From JBAXTZ01 sp041666525 (GTDB lineage: Bacteria; Bacillota; Negativicutes; JBAXTZ01), in assembly GCA_041666525.1 (NCBI GenBank), contig JBAYGT010000023.1, forward strand, positions 1 through 21,499: a stretch of DNA of 21,499 nucleotides, read 5' to 3'. A model generated the notes under the pieces. It searched no databases and was not told the DNA's origin. It saw only the letters and a list, made by a program, of their open reading frames with translations. Positions 15,556-21,499 of the stretch are shown in pieces. How positions within the stretch are numbered: position 1 is the first letter of the stretch; each line of letters starts with the position of its first letter. The translations under genes were made by a program, and so were the position numbers.

Positions 15556-16884
15556 TTGATTAAAAGTAATTTTTTGGATAAGTTTTTTAAATTGACCGTT
15601 AAGGGTACTAATATCAAAACGGAAATGCTCGCCGGCTTGACGACGTTTTTTGCGATGGCGTACATAATTTTCGTTAATCCGGCGATTATGGCTGATGCCG
15701 GAGTGCCGAAAGCTGCGGCGTTTGCGGCGACGGTTTATGCTACGGTCTGGGCATCGCTGCTTATGGGATTGTGGGCGAATTATCCGGTTGCAATTGCTCC
15801 GGGAATGGGCTTAAATGCGCTTTTTGCTTATTATCTATGCGGCGCTTTGAAATTGCCGTGGACGGTAGCGCTGGTAGTCGTGTTTTTTTCAGGGGTGATT
15901 TTTCTGTTGTTGACATTTGGTGGTATTCGCGCCACGATCATCCGTGCTATACCGCACAACCTCAAGAGTGCAATTGGTGTTGGCGTCGGTTTGTTTATTG
16001 CGTTCGTTGGTTTGGAGAATGCCGGAATTGTTGTCAGCGACCATGTGACGTTTGTCGCCATGGGCAATATTACCAAACCGGAACCGTTACTTTGTCTGTT
16101 CGGAGTGATGATGGCTGCGGCGCTGATGGAACGTGGCGTTAAAGGTTCGATGTTAATCAGTATTTTTGTTGTCACGGCGTTGGGTATGGTTGCGGGCGTT
16201 GTGCCGATACCGCACAGCTGGGAACAAATTATAAGTTTTGCCGTTCCTGGTATTTCCACAACTTTTATGAAACTGGATTTTTCCGGATTCTTTAGCCGCG
16301 GATTGTTTTCCATAGTGTTTATTTTTGTGATGATAGAACTGTTTGATAATATGGGGACGCTTATTGGTTTGACCAGAAAAACCGGAATGATGAAAGCTAA
16401 TGGCGAAATTGAAGGACTGGATAAGGCGCTTAATGCTGACGCCGTGGCTACGATTTCCGGTGCCTTGCTTGGAACCACACCGATGAATGCTTATGTTGAA
16501 AATGCCGCCGGAATCAGTGAGGGCGGCCGAACCGGATTGACTGCAGTCGTTGTTGCCGTGTTGTTTGCGGTTTCGTTGGTGTTTGCACCACTTGTCGGGC
16601 TTGTCCCGGCGTTTGCCACGGCGCCGGCCTTGATTTTGGTCGGCGCTTTGATGATGTCCGAAGTTGAGCATGTTAAGTTTGACGATTTGACTGAAGGAGT
16701 GCCGGCGTTTTTGACTATTATTATGATGCCGCTGACGTTTAGTATCGCTGAAGGTTTTGCGTTTGGGTTTATCAGTTATGCGATACTGAAGCTGTTTACC
16801 GGTCGGGCGCGTGAAGTTCATTGGATTATCTGGATTATTGCCGTGGCTTTTGCCGCAGCGACTGTACTGAAGCTTATGGGATGA
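15556..16884 (+). CDS. AzgA/PbuG-type guanine/hypoxanthine permease
   Basis: The 442-residue membrane protein belongs to the NCS2-like AzgA branch of nucleobase permeases, importing guanine, hypoxanthine or adenine. Features: N-terminal TEMLAGLTTFFAMAYIIFVNP, the APGMGLNALFAY segment, ATISGALLGTTPMNAYVENAAGISEGGRTGL in the segment 8-10 region, and MMPLTFSIAEGFAFGFISY near the end. Translation starts at TTG 15556: GAGGAG at 15541-15546 lies 9 bases upstream and no ATG is available. It follows guanine deaminase, so imported guanine could be deaminated to xanthine. No terminator is seen after it; the rubredoxin promoter begins 10 bases past its stop codon. Confidence 0.92.
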   Translation: MIKSNFLDKFFKLTVKGTNIKTEMLAGLTTFFAMAYIIFVNPAIMADAGVPKAAAFAATVYATVWASLLMGLWANYPVAIAPGMGLNALFAYYLCGALKLPWTVALVVVFFSGVIFLLLTFGGIRATIIRAIPHNLKSAIGVGVGLFIAFVGLENAGIVVSDHVTFVAMGNITKPEPLLCLFGVMMAAALMERGVKGSMLISIFVVTALGMVAGVVPIPHSWEQIISFAVPGISTTFMKLDFSGFFSRGLFSIVFIFVMIELFDNMGTLIGLTRKTGMMKANGEIEGLDKALNADAVATISGALLGTTPMNAYVENAAGISEGGRTGLTAVVVAVLFAVSLVFAPLVGLVPAFATAPALILVGALMMSEVEHVKFDDLTEGVPAFLTIIMMPLTFSIAEGFAFGFISYAILKLFTGRAREVHWIIWIIAVAFAAATVLKLMG

Positions 16885-16894
16885 TTTTACGGTT

Positions 16895-16926
16895 GTCAGA
16901 CTTCGGTCAGCGCGCTATAATATAAT
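16895..16926 (+). promoter_or_regulatory. Repeat-controlled promoter 3 (rubredoxin)
   Basis: GTCAG at 16895-16899 (TTGTCAG in context) and GGTCAG ending at 16910 (period 11) precede TATAAT at 16921-16926 by exactly 10 bases. The -35 position reads AGACTT. An alternative TATAAT overlaps at 16916-16921. The layout matches the promoters at 11531 and 13317. Confidence 0.7.
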
Positions 16927-16976
16927 ACATACATACCGACGCGGTTGAATTGATAAATAAAAATTTGGAGGATATT

Positions 16977-17135
16977 ATGGTTTGGATTTGCACTATCTGT
17001 GGATTTGAATACGATGAAAAAACTGGTTATGCTGAAGGCGGCATCGCGGCTGGCACGAAATTTGAAGCGCTCCCGGCGGACTGGGTTTGCCCGTTGTGTG
17101 GTGTTGATAAAACTAATTTCGAAAAGAAAGCGTAA
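16977..17135 (+). CDS. Rubredoxin
   Basis: This 52-residue one-iron electron carrier has the canonical pattern: WICTICGFEYD near the start, PADWVCPLCGVDKTNFE near the end, with iron ligands Cys5, Cys8, Cys38 and Cys41. ATG 16977 follows GGAGGA (16967-16972); a longer in-frame start at 16950 has no support. It should pass electrons to reverse rubrerythrin or other O2/peroxide reductases in the cytoplasm. It is a single-gene unit: its own promoter with the GGTCAG repeats upstream and a strong terminator downstream. Confidence 0.96.
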   Translation: MVWICTICGFEYDEKTGYAEGGIAAGTKFEALPADWVCPLCGVDKTNFEKKA

Positions 17136-17166
17136 TTTTCGCTCAAAAATCGTATGTTGATAAATT

Positions 17167-17197
17167 ACAACCTCGCGGTGACGCGGGGTTGTTTTTT
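17167..17197 (+). terminator. Rho-independent terminator after rubredoxin
   Basis: Eleven-base arms (17167-17177 and 17182-17192, one T-G wobble) close a GTGA tetraloop and are followed by TTTTTT. Confidence 0.92.
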
Positions 17198-17215
17198 CAA
17201 TAATTGCCGTTAATA

Positions 17216-17249
17216 TTGACATTGACAATATACCTTTGTATAGTTTAAT
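17216..17249 (+). promoter_or_regulatory. Overlapping tandem sigma-A promoters
   Basis: Two consensus TTGACA boxes sit back to back (17216-17221, 17222-17227). The first is 17 bases from TATAGT (17239-17244) and the second 16 bases from TTTAAT (17244-17249). This is the best sigma-A promoter in the window and should drive the polysaccharide deacetylase gene, with a leader of about 70 bases. Confidence 0.75.
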
Positions 17250-17325
17250 CTATTCGGTAGCGATGACATAAAGAGTTAAGTTGGAATCGCCAAGTTTAAA
17301 TAGCGTGATGAATAGGGAAAGATAG

Positions 17326-18123
17326 ATGATAACCAACAGGGTAAAATGGATAATAGGGTTAATTTTTGCAGCAATGCTTTGTTCGTGGATTATTCTCGCC
17401 GCTGGTGGCGGCAGTCCGGAGTCCGGTAGTCAGGATATGGCGGTAAAAACCCAGGCAGTCGCGCCAGGCAAGGGAAAACTGGCAATAATAATTGATGATT
17501 GTGGTTACTCAGGTTCGATAATTGAAAAATTCGCCCAAATTGATGCGCCGCTGACTTTTTCGGTATTGCCGTATGTGTTGTATAGTCAAACGGCGATTGA
17601 TAGTGCCAAAGCAAGCGGAAAACAAGTTATGGTACATCTGCCGATGCAATCTCCAAGTGAAGCTAATGTGGAGAAAACTACCATACTTTCATCAATGACT
17701 GATGCGGAAATAGAACAGACTACGCAAAATGCGATTAATGCAACACCGGGAGCCTTGGGTGTAAATAATCATCAAGGCGACTCGGCAACGACCGACATTC
17801 GCATAATGCAGAATGTTATGAGAACTATTGCAAATAATAAAATGTTTTTCATTGACTCCATGACCACTCCGGCCAGTGTGGGCTGCAAAGCGGCTAAGGC
17901 ATTCGGAGTTGCAACTGCTGAAAACGAGCTGTTTTTGGATAATCGCAATAGTGTTCCCTATATTGAGAATCAGCTGCGGAAGGCAGTAAAGCTGGCGCAT
18001 AATAAGACTATCATCGCTATCGGCCACGCGCGCGTCAACACTGCCCAGGCAATAAGCAATATGTTAAGTGAAATTCATCAGTCGGGAATCGAACTGGTGT
18101 TTGCGTCGCAAATAGTCAGATAA
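17326..18123 (+). CDS. Divergent polysaccharide deacetylase (YibQ-like)
   Basis: The 265-residue protein has an N-terminal membrane anchor or signal segment (about 8-26) and a periplasmic NodB-like barrel of the divergent polysaccharide deacetylase family. Motifs: LAIIIDDCGYS (the DD metal/acid motif), HLPMQS, GVNNHQGDSATTD, FFIDSMT and IAIGHARVNTAQAI. The enzyme's true substrate is not established in the family; a cell-envelope polysaccharide is expected. The GVNNHMG seen in many relatives reads GVNNHQG here. The start at 17326 follows GGGAAAG. It stands alone behind a strong promoter, with the next gene 69 bases away. Confidence 0.88.
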   Translation: MITNRVKWIIGLIFAAMLCSWIILAAGGGSPESGSQDMAVKTQAVAPGKGKLAIIIDDCGYSGSIIEKFAQIDAPLTFSVLPYVLYSQTAIDSAKASGKQVMVHLPMQSPSEANVEKTTILSSMTDAEIEQTTQNAINATPGALGVNNHQGDSATTDIRIMQNVMRTIANNKMFFIDSMTTPASVGCKAAKAFGVATAENELFLDNRNSVPYIENQLRKAVKLAHNKTIIAIGHARVNTAQAISNMLSEIHQSGIELVFASQIVR

Positions 18124-18192
18124 AACGGAATAATGGCAGTGTGATTTCTTGAAATTCGCAAAAAAATTAAACATTGTCCGGAGGATTATTTA

Positions 18193-18690
18193 ATGAATTC
18201 AAACATCAGGCTTATTCTTGGTATTAGCTTGCTGGTTATTGGTGTGTTTTTGCCGCTTGCTGTATATCCGGTTGTTCATTCAGACTGGCCGTTAGCGGCA
18301 AAAACTGCCGTTAGCGGAATTTTCACTTTTGGTTTTGAAATATTGGCAATTCCCGCGGTCGCTATTATGGGAAAAGAGAACTTCGACCGCCTTATGAAGG
18401 GGGTAAAAGGGTGGTTTGGAAAGCTAAAACCAGCGGGAACAGTGGGGCGGACACGCTACAATGTTGGTTTGCTATTGTTCATTATGCCGATTGTGCCTAC
18501 CTATATTATGGCCTATTTTCCCCGCTGGCTGCCCGATTATTCTTTGGAAAGGCTGATGATAAACATCAGTGCCGATGTAATATTTCTAGTCAGTCTTTTT
18601 GTTCTGGGCGGCGATTTTTGGGATAAGTTGCGGTCGCTTTTTGTCAGGGAGTCCAAAGCGGTATTCCCGAAAAAATCCAAATTGTCTTAA
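18193..18690 (+). CDS. Small membrane protein, transporter-suffix-domain type
   Basis: The 165-residue protein has four predicted membrane segments (about 7-26, 38-58, 92-110, 122-140) and the conserved-looking stretches SGIFTFGFEILAIPAVAIMGKE, RTRYNVGLLLF and VLGGDFWDKLRSLF. I recognise these as the 'transporter suffix domain' family, found alone or at the end of transporters; its role is unknown. GGAGGA at 18180-18185 precedes ATG 18193 by 7 bases. No terminator follows within the 71 bases before the nitroreductase gene. Confidence 0.7.
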   Translation: MNSNIRLILGISLLVIGVFLPLAVYPVVHSDWPLAAKTAVSGIFTFGFEILAIPAVAIMGKENFDRLMKGVKGWFGKLKPAGTVGRTRYNVGLLLFIMPIVPTYIMAYFPRWLPDYSLERLMINISADVIFLVSLFVLGGDFWDKLRSLFVRESKAVFPKKSKLS

Positions 18691-18761
18691 TAAAGTTTTT
18701 GTGTTGGCGTACAAAAATAGAATATCAACCGAGGATAAAAAAATTAAGGAGATAGCCACGT

Positions 18762-19550
18762 ATGTTAAAAATCAACTCAGAATTATGCATTCATTGTGGT
18801 TTATGCAGTAAGCACTGTGTCGGCGGACTAATCAGCATGAACCAGGACAACCAACCACTGGTTGCAGCAAATTTCGAACAAGCTTGTTTTAAATGCGGCC
18901 AGTGTGCTGCTGTCTGCCCAAAATCTGCTATAGCTTTCTCTGAAAACGATGTTGCAGACTGGGAAAACGTTGATATCAGTGAACAAGCGAACTTGCTACA
19001 GTTTAGTTCATTAGTGAAAAACCGTCGTTCTATACGTCACTATCAAGAAAAACTAATTCCGCAAGCTGTTATATTAGAGCTTTTGGATATTGCACGTTAT
19101 GCGCCTACGGGCGGCAATGCTCAGTCTGTTAAATGGTTGGTCGTTGGTGGCAAAGATAAACTTCGTGATTTAAGTGCGCTTTGTATAGACTGGTTTGTTA
19201 GTAAAAAGATTTTACCGGCTTCAGTTCGTACTGATTTTGAAAATGGTAATGATATTGTTCACCGCGGAGCACCGCATTTGCTGATTGCTTATGCCGAAAA
19301 TCAAGAAACCACTCCCGCAGATGACTGTGTTATTGCACTCAGGACGGTAGAGCTTGCTGCTCAAGCGGCTGATTTAGGTTCGTGCTGGGCGGGATTTTTC
19401 AAATGGGCCGCCAACAACCATCAACCGATTGCCCAATTGCTTAAATTGCCGGATAACCACTCCATCCATGGCGCATTAATGCTGGGCTATCCTAAATACA
19501 AATATATAAAAATACCCGTACGTAAAGCGGCTGAAGTTACCTTTCTATAA
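18762..19550 (+). CDS. Ferredoxin-nitroreductase fusion
   Basis: The 262-residue protein has an N-terminal dicluster ferredoxin domain (CIHCGLCSKHC at 9-19; CFKCGQCAAVCP at about 42-53) joined to an FMN-dependent nitroreductase domain (KNRRSIRHY for the FMN phosphate, ARYAPTGGNAQS for the flavin). The first cluster's last Cys is followed by Val rather than the usual Pro. Such fusions are frequent in anaerobes and probably take electrons from reduced ferredoxin; the natural substrate is unknown. AAGGAG at 18746-18751 sets the ATG at 18762. A terminator follows. Confidence 0.9.
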   Translation: MLKINSELCIHCGLCSKHCVGGLISMNQDNQPLVAANFEQACFKCGQCAAVCPKSAIAFSENDVADWENVDISEQANLLQFSSLVKNRRSIRHYQEKLIPQAVILELLDIARYAPTGGNAQSVKWLVVGGKDKLRDLSALCIDWFVSKKILPASVRTDFENGNDIVHRGAPHLLIAYAENQETTPADDCVIALRTVELAAQAADLGSCWAGFFKWAANNHQPIAQLLKLPDNHSIHGALMLGYPKYKYIKIPVRKAAEVTFL

Positions 19551-19609
19551 TCCGTTTCTGATGTCGAAACGGCGGTGAACGCAGGGTAGGCAAATAATTG
19601 ATATAAAGA

Positions 19610-19653
19610 AAACCGGCTGAGCGCTAAAAAGCTTCGGCTGGTTTATTTTTTTT
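19610..19653 (+). terminator. Rho-independent terminator after the nitroreductase
   Basis: Arms 19610-19622 and 19631-19644 pair with two G-T wobbles and one bulge; the T-rich tract at 19642-19653 follows, interrupted by one A. It isolates the trpB promoter from upstream transcription. Confidence 0.85.
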
Positions 19654-19675
19654 GTACGGACTATAGACAACAACT

Positions 19676-19697
19676 TTGTTATGATGTATCATTACAA
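19676..19697 (+). promoter_or_regulatory. trpB promoter with overlapping inverted-repeat operator
   Basis: A 22-bp inverted repeat has half-sites TTGT-n-ATGAT and ATCAT-n-ACAA, symmetric at 18 of 22 positions and centred between 19686 and 19687. It covers an extended -10 (TG-T-TATGAT, 19677-19685). A protein bound here would block polymerase. The TrpR-like protein encoded downstream of trpB is the obvious candidate. Confidence 0.65.
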
Positions 19698-19723
19698 CAA
19701 GTCGGAAAACGAGGAGGCAGGCA

Positions 19724-20935
19724 ATGAACGAATTTGTAAGTCAACCGGATGACCAGGGCTATTTTGGTAATTATGGCGGCGCTTTTGTACCGGAGCAACT
19801 CCGGGCGCATTTGGAACAAATTACGGCAGAATATCAAAAAATTCAGAAAGATGAAGAATTTCAAACAGAGTTGCTGCGGCTTTACAGCGATTATGTCGGT
19901 CGGCCCAGTCCGCTGTATTTTGCGGCTAATTTAACAAAACAAGTGGGCGGCGCGCAGATTTATTTAAAACGTGAAGATTTGAATCACACCGGCGCGCATA
20001 AAATTAATCATTGTCTGGGCGAAGCGTTATTGGCAAAGCGACTGGGCAAACGTAAGGTGATTGCGGAAACCGGCGCCGGACAGCATGGTGTGGCGCTGGC
20101 AACGGCAGCGGCCATTCTCAATCTGGAGTGTGATATTTATATGGGAGCTGTTGATGTTGCCAAGGAACGGCCGAATGTGTTGCGTATGAAGCTGCTGGGC
20201 GCGCGGGTTGTCACTGTCACGTCGGGATTGCAGACACTCAAGGAGGCGGTTGACGAGGCCTTTGCGGCTTATCTCGAGGATTTGGACAATCAGTTTTATG
20301 CGATTGGTTCGGTCGTTGGGCCGCATCCGTTTCCGCTGATGGTGCGGGACTTTCAATCAATCGTCGGACGCGAGGCGCGGCAACAGATATTGATAAAAAC
20401 CAACCGGTTACCAGACCATTTAGTAGCCTGTGTCGGTGGCGGCTCAAATGCCATGGGATTATTTACGGCATTTTTGAACGATACCGATGTAGCGATGTAC
20501 GGCGTGGAGCCGGGCGGGCGCAGCCTGCGAACCGGTGACAATGCCGCCACGTTGACACTTGGAAGTCCGGGTGTCATCCATGGTTTTAAATGTTATCTGT
20601 TGCAGGATGAATCCGGACAGCCGCTGCCGGTACATTCGGTAGCCAGCGGCCTGGATTATCCCGGTGTCGGTCCGGAGCACAGCTATCTCAAAGATTGCGG
20701 ACGGGTTAATTATGTAAGCGTCAATGATGCTGATGCTGTGGCAGCTTTCTTCCAACTGGCGCGTATTGAAGGAATAATTCCGGCGCTGGAAAGTGCGCAT
20801 GCGGTGGCATTTGCGCTTAAGTTTGCGGCTACCCGGCCGCAACACGAAACGATTATTGTTAATTTATCCGGCCGCGGGGACAAAGATTTGGATTATGTTA
20901 TTGATAATTATGGCGCGGCTTATGGACTAAGCTGA
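19724..20935 (+). CDS. trpB: Tryptophan synthase beta subunit
   Basis: The 403-residue PLP enzyme joins indole and L-serine into L-tryptophan. It has GYFGNYGGAFVPE near the start, the PLP lysine Lys93 in HTGAHKINH, the catalytic Glu114 in AETGAGQHG, the phosphate loop GGGSNAMG and C-terminal NLSGRGDKD, all as in standard TrpB1. GAGGAGG just upstream of 19724 is a strong ribosome site. Unusually, trpA does not follow and no other trp biosynthesis genes are in the window; the next gene is a TrpR-like repressor. An orphan trpB suggests use of free indole, though trpA could lie elsewhere. An operator overlaps its promoter. Confidence 0.96.
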   Translation: MNEFVSQPDDQGYFGNYGGAFVPEQLRAHLEQITAEYQKIQKDEEFQTELLRLYSDYVGRPSPLYFAANLTKQVGGAQIYLKREDLNHTGAHKINHCLGEALLAKRLGKRKVIAETGAGQHGVALATAAAILNLECDIYMGAVDVAKERPNVLRMKLLGARVVTVTSGLQTLKEAVDEAFAAYLEDLDNQFYAIGSVVGPHPFPLMVRDFQSIVGREARQQILIKTNRLPDHLVACVGGGSNAMGLFTAFLNDTDVAMYGVEPGGRSLRTGDNAATLTLGSPGVIHGFKCYLLQDESGQPLPVHSVASGLDYPGVGPEHSYLKDCGRVNYVSVNDADAVAAFFQLARIEGIIPALESAHAVAFALKFAATRPQHETIIVNLSGRGDKDLDYVIDNYGAAYGLS

Positions 20936-20941
20936 TATAAT
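20933..20941 (+). promoter_or_regulatory. Extended -10 promoter candidate for trpR
   Basis: TGATATAAT overlaps the trpB stop codon (TGA 20933-20935) and forms an extended -10. No good -35 is seen. Initiation near 20948 would give a leader of about 100 bases. Confidence 0.4.
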
Positions 20942-20943
20942 GA

Positions 20944-21024
20944 GCTTGTGTTCGAGCTTGAAAAAGTTCGAGAATAAGCACAGGCAACCGCAGAATGAAA
21001 GTTATAGTTTTTGCGGCGTGAGCC
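20944..21024 (+). other. Foldable leader between trpB and trpR
   Basis: GCTTGTG (20944-20950) can pair with CACAGGC (20979-20985) around an inner hairpin TCGAGCTT-GAAA-AAGTTCGA (20952-20971). Further on, CCGCA (20988-20992) can pair with TGCGG (21012-21016), but the GG is also used by a GGC-GTGA-GCC hairpin (21015-21024), so the two exclude each other. No known riboswitch class fits. It could be an attenuator or only local folding. Confidence 0.4.
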
Positions 21025-21046
21025 TACGAAAGGTGTGGGTAGTACT

Positions 21047-21346
21047 ATGGCAAAACCGGAGTGGCGAAGTTTTGTGAAACTCTGCGCGGCACTTTCAGAA
21101 GATGAGTTAGATAAAATGCTCAATTTGTTTTTGACCGCGGCCGAGCGTGATGACGTCGCTGATCGTTACATTATCTTGACGACAATGCTCAATAGTGAAA
21201 AAACCCATCGCGAGATTGCGGCTGATTACAATATCAGTCTCGCTAAAGTGAGCCGGGGTTCGAATGCAATCAAGACGGCGAGCGAATATTATCCGGAGAT
21301 AATTGAAAAACTGAAACACGCTATCGGTAAAAAGAAAAAGCTTTAG
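21047..21346 (+). CDS. trpR: TrpR-family tryptophan repressor
   Basis: The 99-residue all-helical protein aligns along nearly its whole length with E. coli TrpR (EWRSFVKL, LNLFLTAAERDDV, THREIAADYNISLAKVSRGSNAIK). Tryptophan-contact residues are kept at the same spacing: Thr30, Arg40 and Arg70 correspond to E. coli Thr44, Arg54 and Arg84. In the recognition helix E. coli Thr81 is Lys here, consistent with a different operator. The Bacillus YerC-type relatives lack the RGSN motif, so this is TrpR proper. ATG 21047 is chosen from the match to TrpR; AAAGG at 21029-21033 is a weak, distant ribosome site. It probably represses trpB when tryptophan is plentiful. Confidence 0.88.
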   Translation: MAKPEWRSFVKLCAALSEDELDKMLNLFLTAAERDDVADRYIILTTMLNSEKTHREIAADYNISLAKVSRGSNAIKTASEYYPEIIEKLKHAIGKKKKL

Positions 21347-21377
21347 CAACTTTCTTAAAATTATTTTTAAAAATTAC

Positions 21378-21406
21378 TTGACAGAAATAAGAAGTGGTGG
21401 TAAACT
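21378..21406 (+). promoter_or_regulatory. Sigma-A promoter near the window end
   Basis: TTGACA (21378-21383), a 17-base spacer and TAAACT (21401-21406) form a good promoter after trpR, pointing out of the window. It implies a new transcript starting near 21413. Confidence 0.65.
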
Positions 21407-21408
21407 AT

Positions 21409-21475
21409 GCTTCGCCCTCAGGGACAGGTTGCTGACAGTAACCGAAAACCTGAGAGCCGACCAGCGGGTTGAAGC
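21409..21475 (+). ncRNA. Unidentified structured leader or small RNA (start only)
   Basis: Just after the promoter the sequence can fold into nested helices: GCTTCGCC (21409-21416) with GGTTGAAGC (21468-21476, one bulge), CTCAGG (21417-21422) with CCTGAG (21449-21454), and GGTTGCT (21427-21433) with AGTAACC (21437-21443). No open reading frame begins in it. The outer helix starts slightly before the expected transcription start, which weakens it. I could not match it to a known riboswitch, T-box, tmRNA, 6S or RNase P RNA; the window ends before it is complete. Confidence 0.35.
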
Positions 21476-21499
21476 CTTGTAAACATTGCGTTTGCGAGC

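Noticed and set aside
15831..16821. Two long minus-strand open frames (over 200 codons each) opposite the purine permease
   Set aside because: They have no family features, overlap each other and a clearly real gene, and arise from its codon bias.
18696..18717. Inverted repeat TTTTTGT/ACAAAAA before the nitroreductase gene
   Set aside because: AT-only stem with a long loop; too weak for a terminator and without other evidence of an operator.
20979..21040. Resemblance to a c-di-GMP-I (GEMM) riboswitch: CACAGGCAACC, a hairpin, then GCGGCGTGAGCC
   Set aside because: The conserved GCAAAGCC segment reads GTGAGCC, and the second hairpin, the tetraloop receptor and the 3' closing strand are missing. 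The likeness comes from short GC-rich stems.
21354..21377. AT-rich palindromic stretch after trpR as a terminator
   Set aside because: It has no GC-containing stem; pairing is only between A and T runs.
21409..21499. Partial resemblance to an FMN riboswitch (CCGACCAGCGG ... GCGAGC)
   Set aside because: The AGGGTGAAATTCCC-like part and the expected junctions are absent; only short matches remain.

Overview
The window looks like chromosomal DNA from a strictly anaerobic, probably diderm member of the Bacillota (Negativicutes-like). This is an inference. The support is a group-B-type [FeFe] hydrogenase, a reverse rubrerythrin and a rubredoxin (O2/peroxide defence of anaerobes), a ferredoxin-nitroreductase fusion, a YibQ-type divergent polysaccharide deacetylase (common in diderms), strong GGAGG-type ribosome binding sites and several TTG starts. 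Genes are dense and almost all on the + strand; the exception is one amino-acid permease. There are no tRNA or rRNA genes, no CRISPR array, no insertion sequence and no gene-free stretch over about 200 bases.

Layout. 1-60: 3' end of an unknown gene. 147-3294: compact cluster of an MFS permease, a stand-alone TipAS-type ligand-binding protein and an [FeFe] hydrogenase. 3374-6078: an exported protein of unknown function and a secreted type-B carboxylesterase, ending in a perfect hairpin shared with the convergent permease (6119-7441, minus). 7591-11514: small membrane protein, rsmG, then a LytS-like 7TM histidine kinase and a response regulator with a SARP/BTAD-type output domain. 11697-13262: POT-family peptide symporter. 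13464-17135: reverse rubrerythrin, guanine deaminase, AzgA-type purine permease and rubredoxin. 17326-19550: divergent polysaccharide deacetylase, a small membrane protein and a ferredoxin-nitroreductase. 19724-21346: trpB followed by a trpR-like repressor gene. 21378-21499: a good promoter reading into a foldable, unidentified leader or small RNA cut by the window end.

Main regulatory observation. Three promoters share one architecture: two GGTCAG-like repeats 11 bp apart, then exactly 10 bp, then TATAAT, with no recognisable -35 hexamer. They lie upstream of the peptide symporter, the reverse rubrerythrin and the rubredoxin. Direct repeats with 11-bp period just upstream of the -10 are the classic binding mode of SARP activators, and the response regulator encoded directly before the first site carries a SARP-like output domain. 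The window therefore probably shows a sensor, its regulator and three target promoters linking peptide uptake to oxygen/peroxide defence.

A second regulatory unit is trpB plus trpR: a 22-bp near-perfect inverted repeat covers the extended -10 of trpB, the repressor keeps the tryptophan-contact residues of E. coli TrpR, and trpA is not next to trpB. This resembles a minimal indole-to-tryptophan salvage unit.
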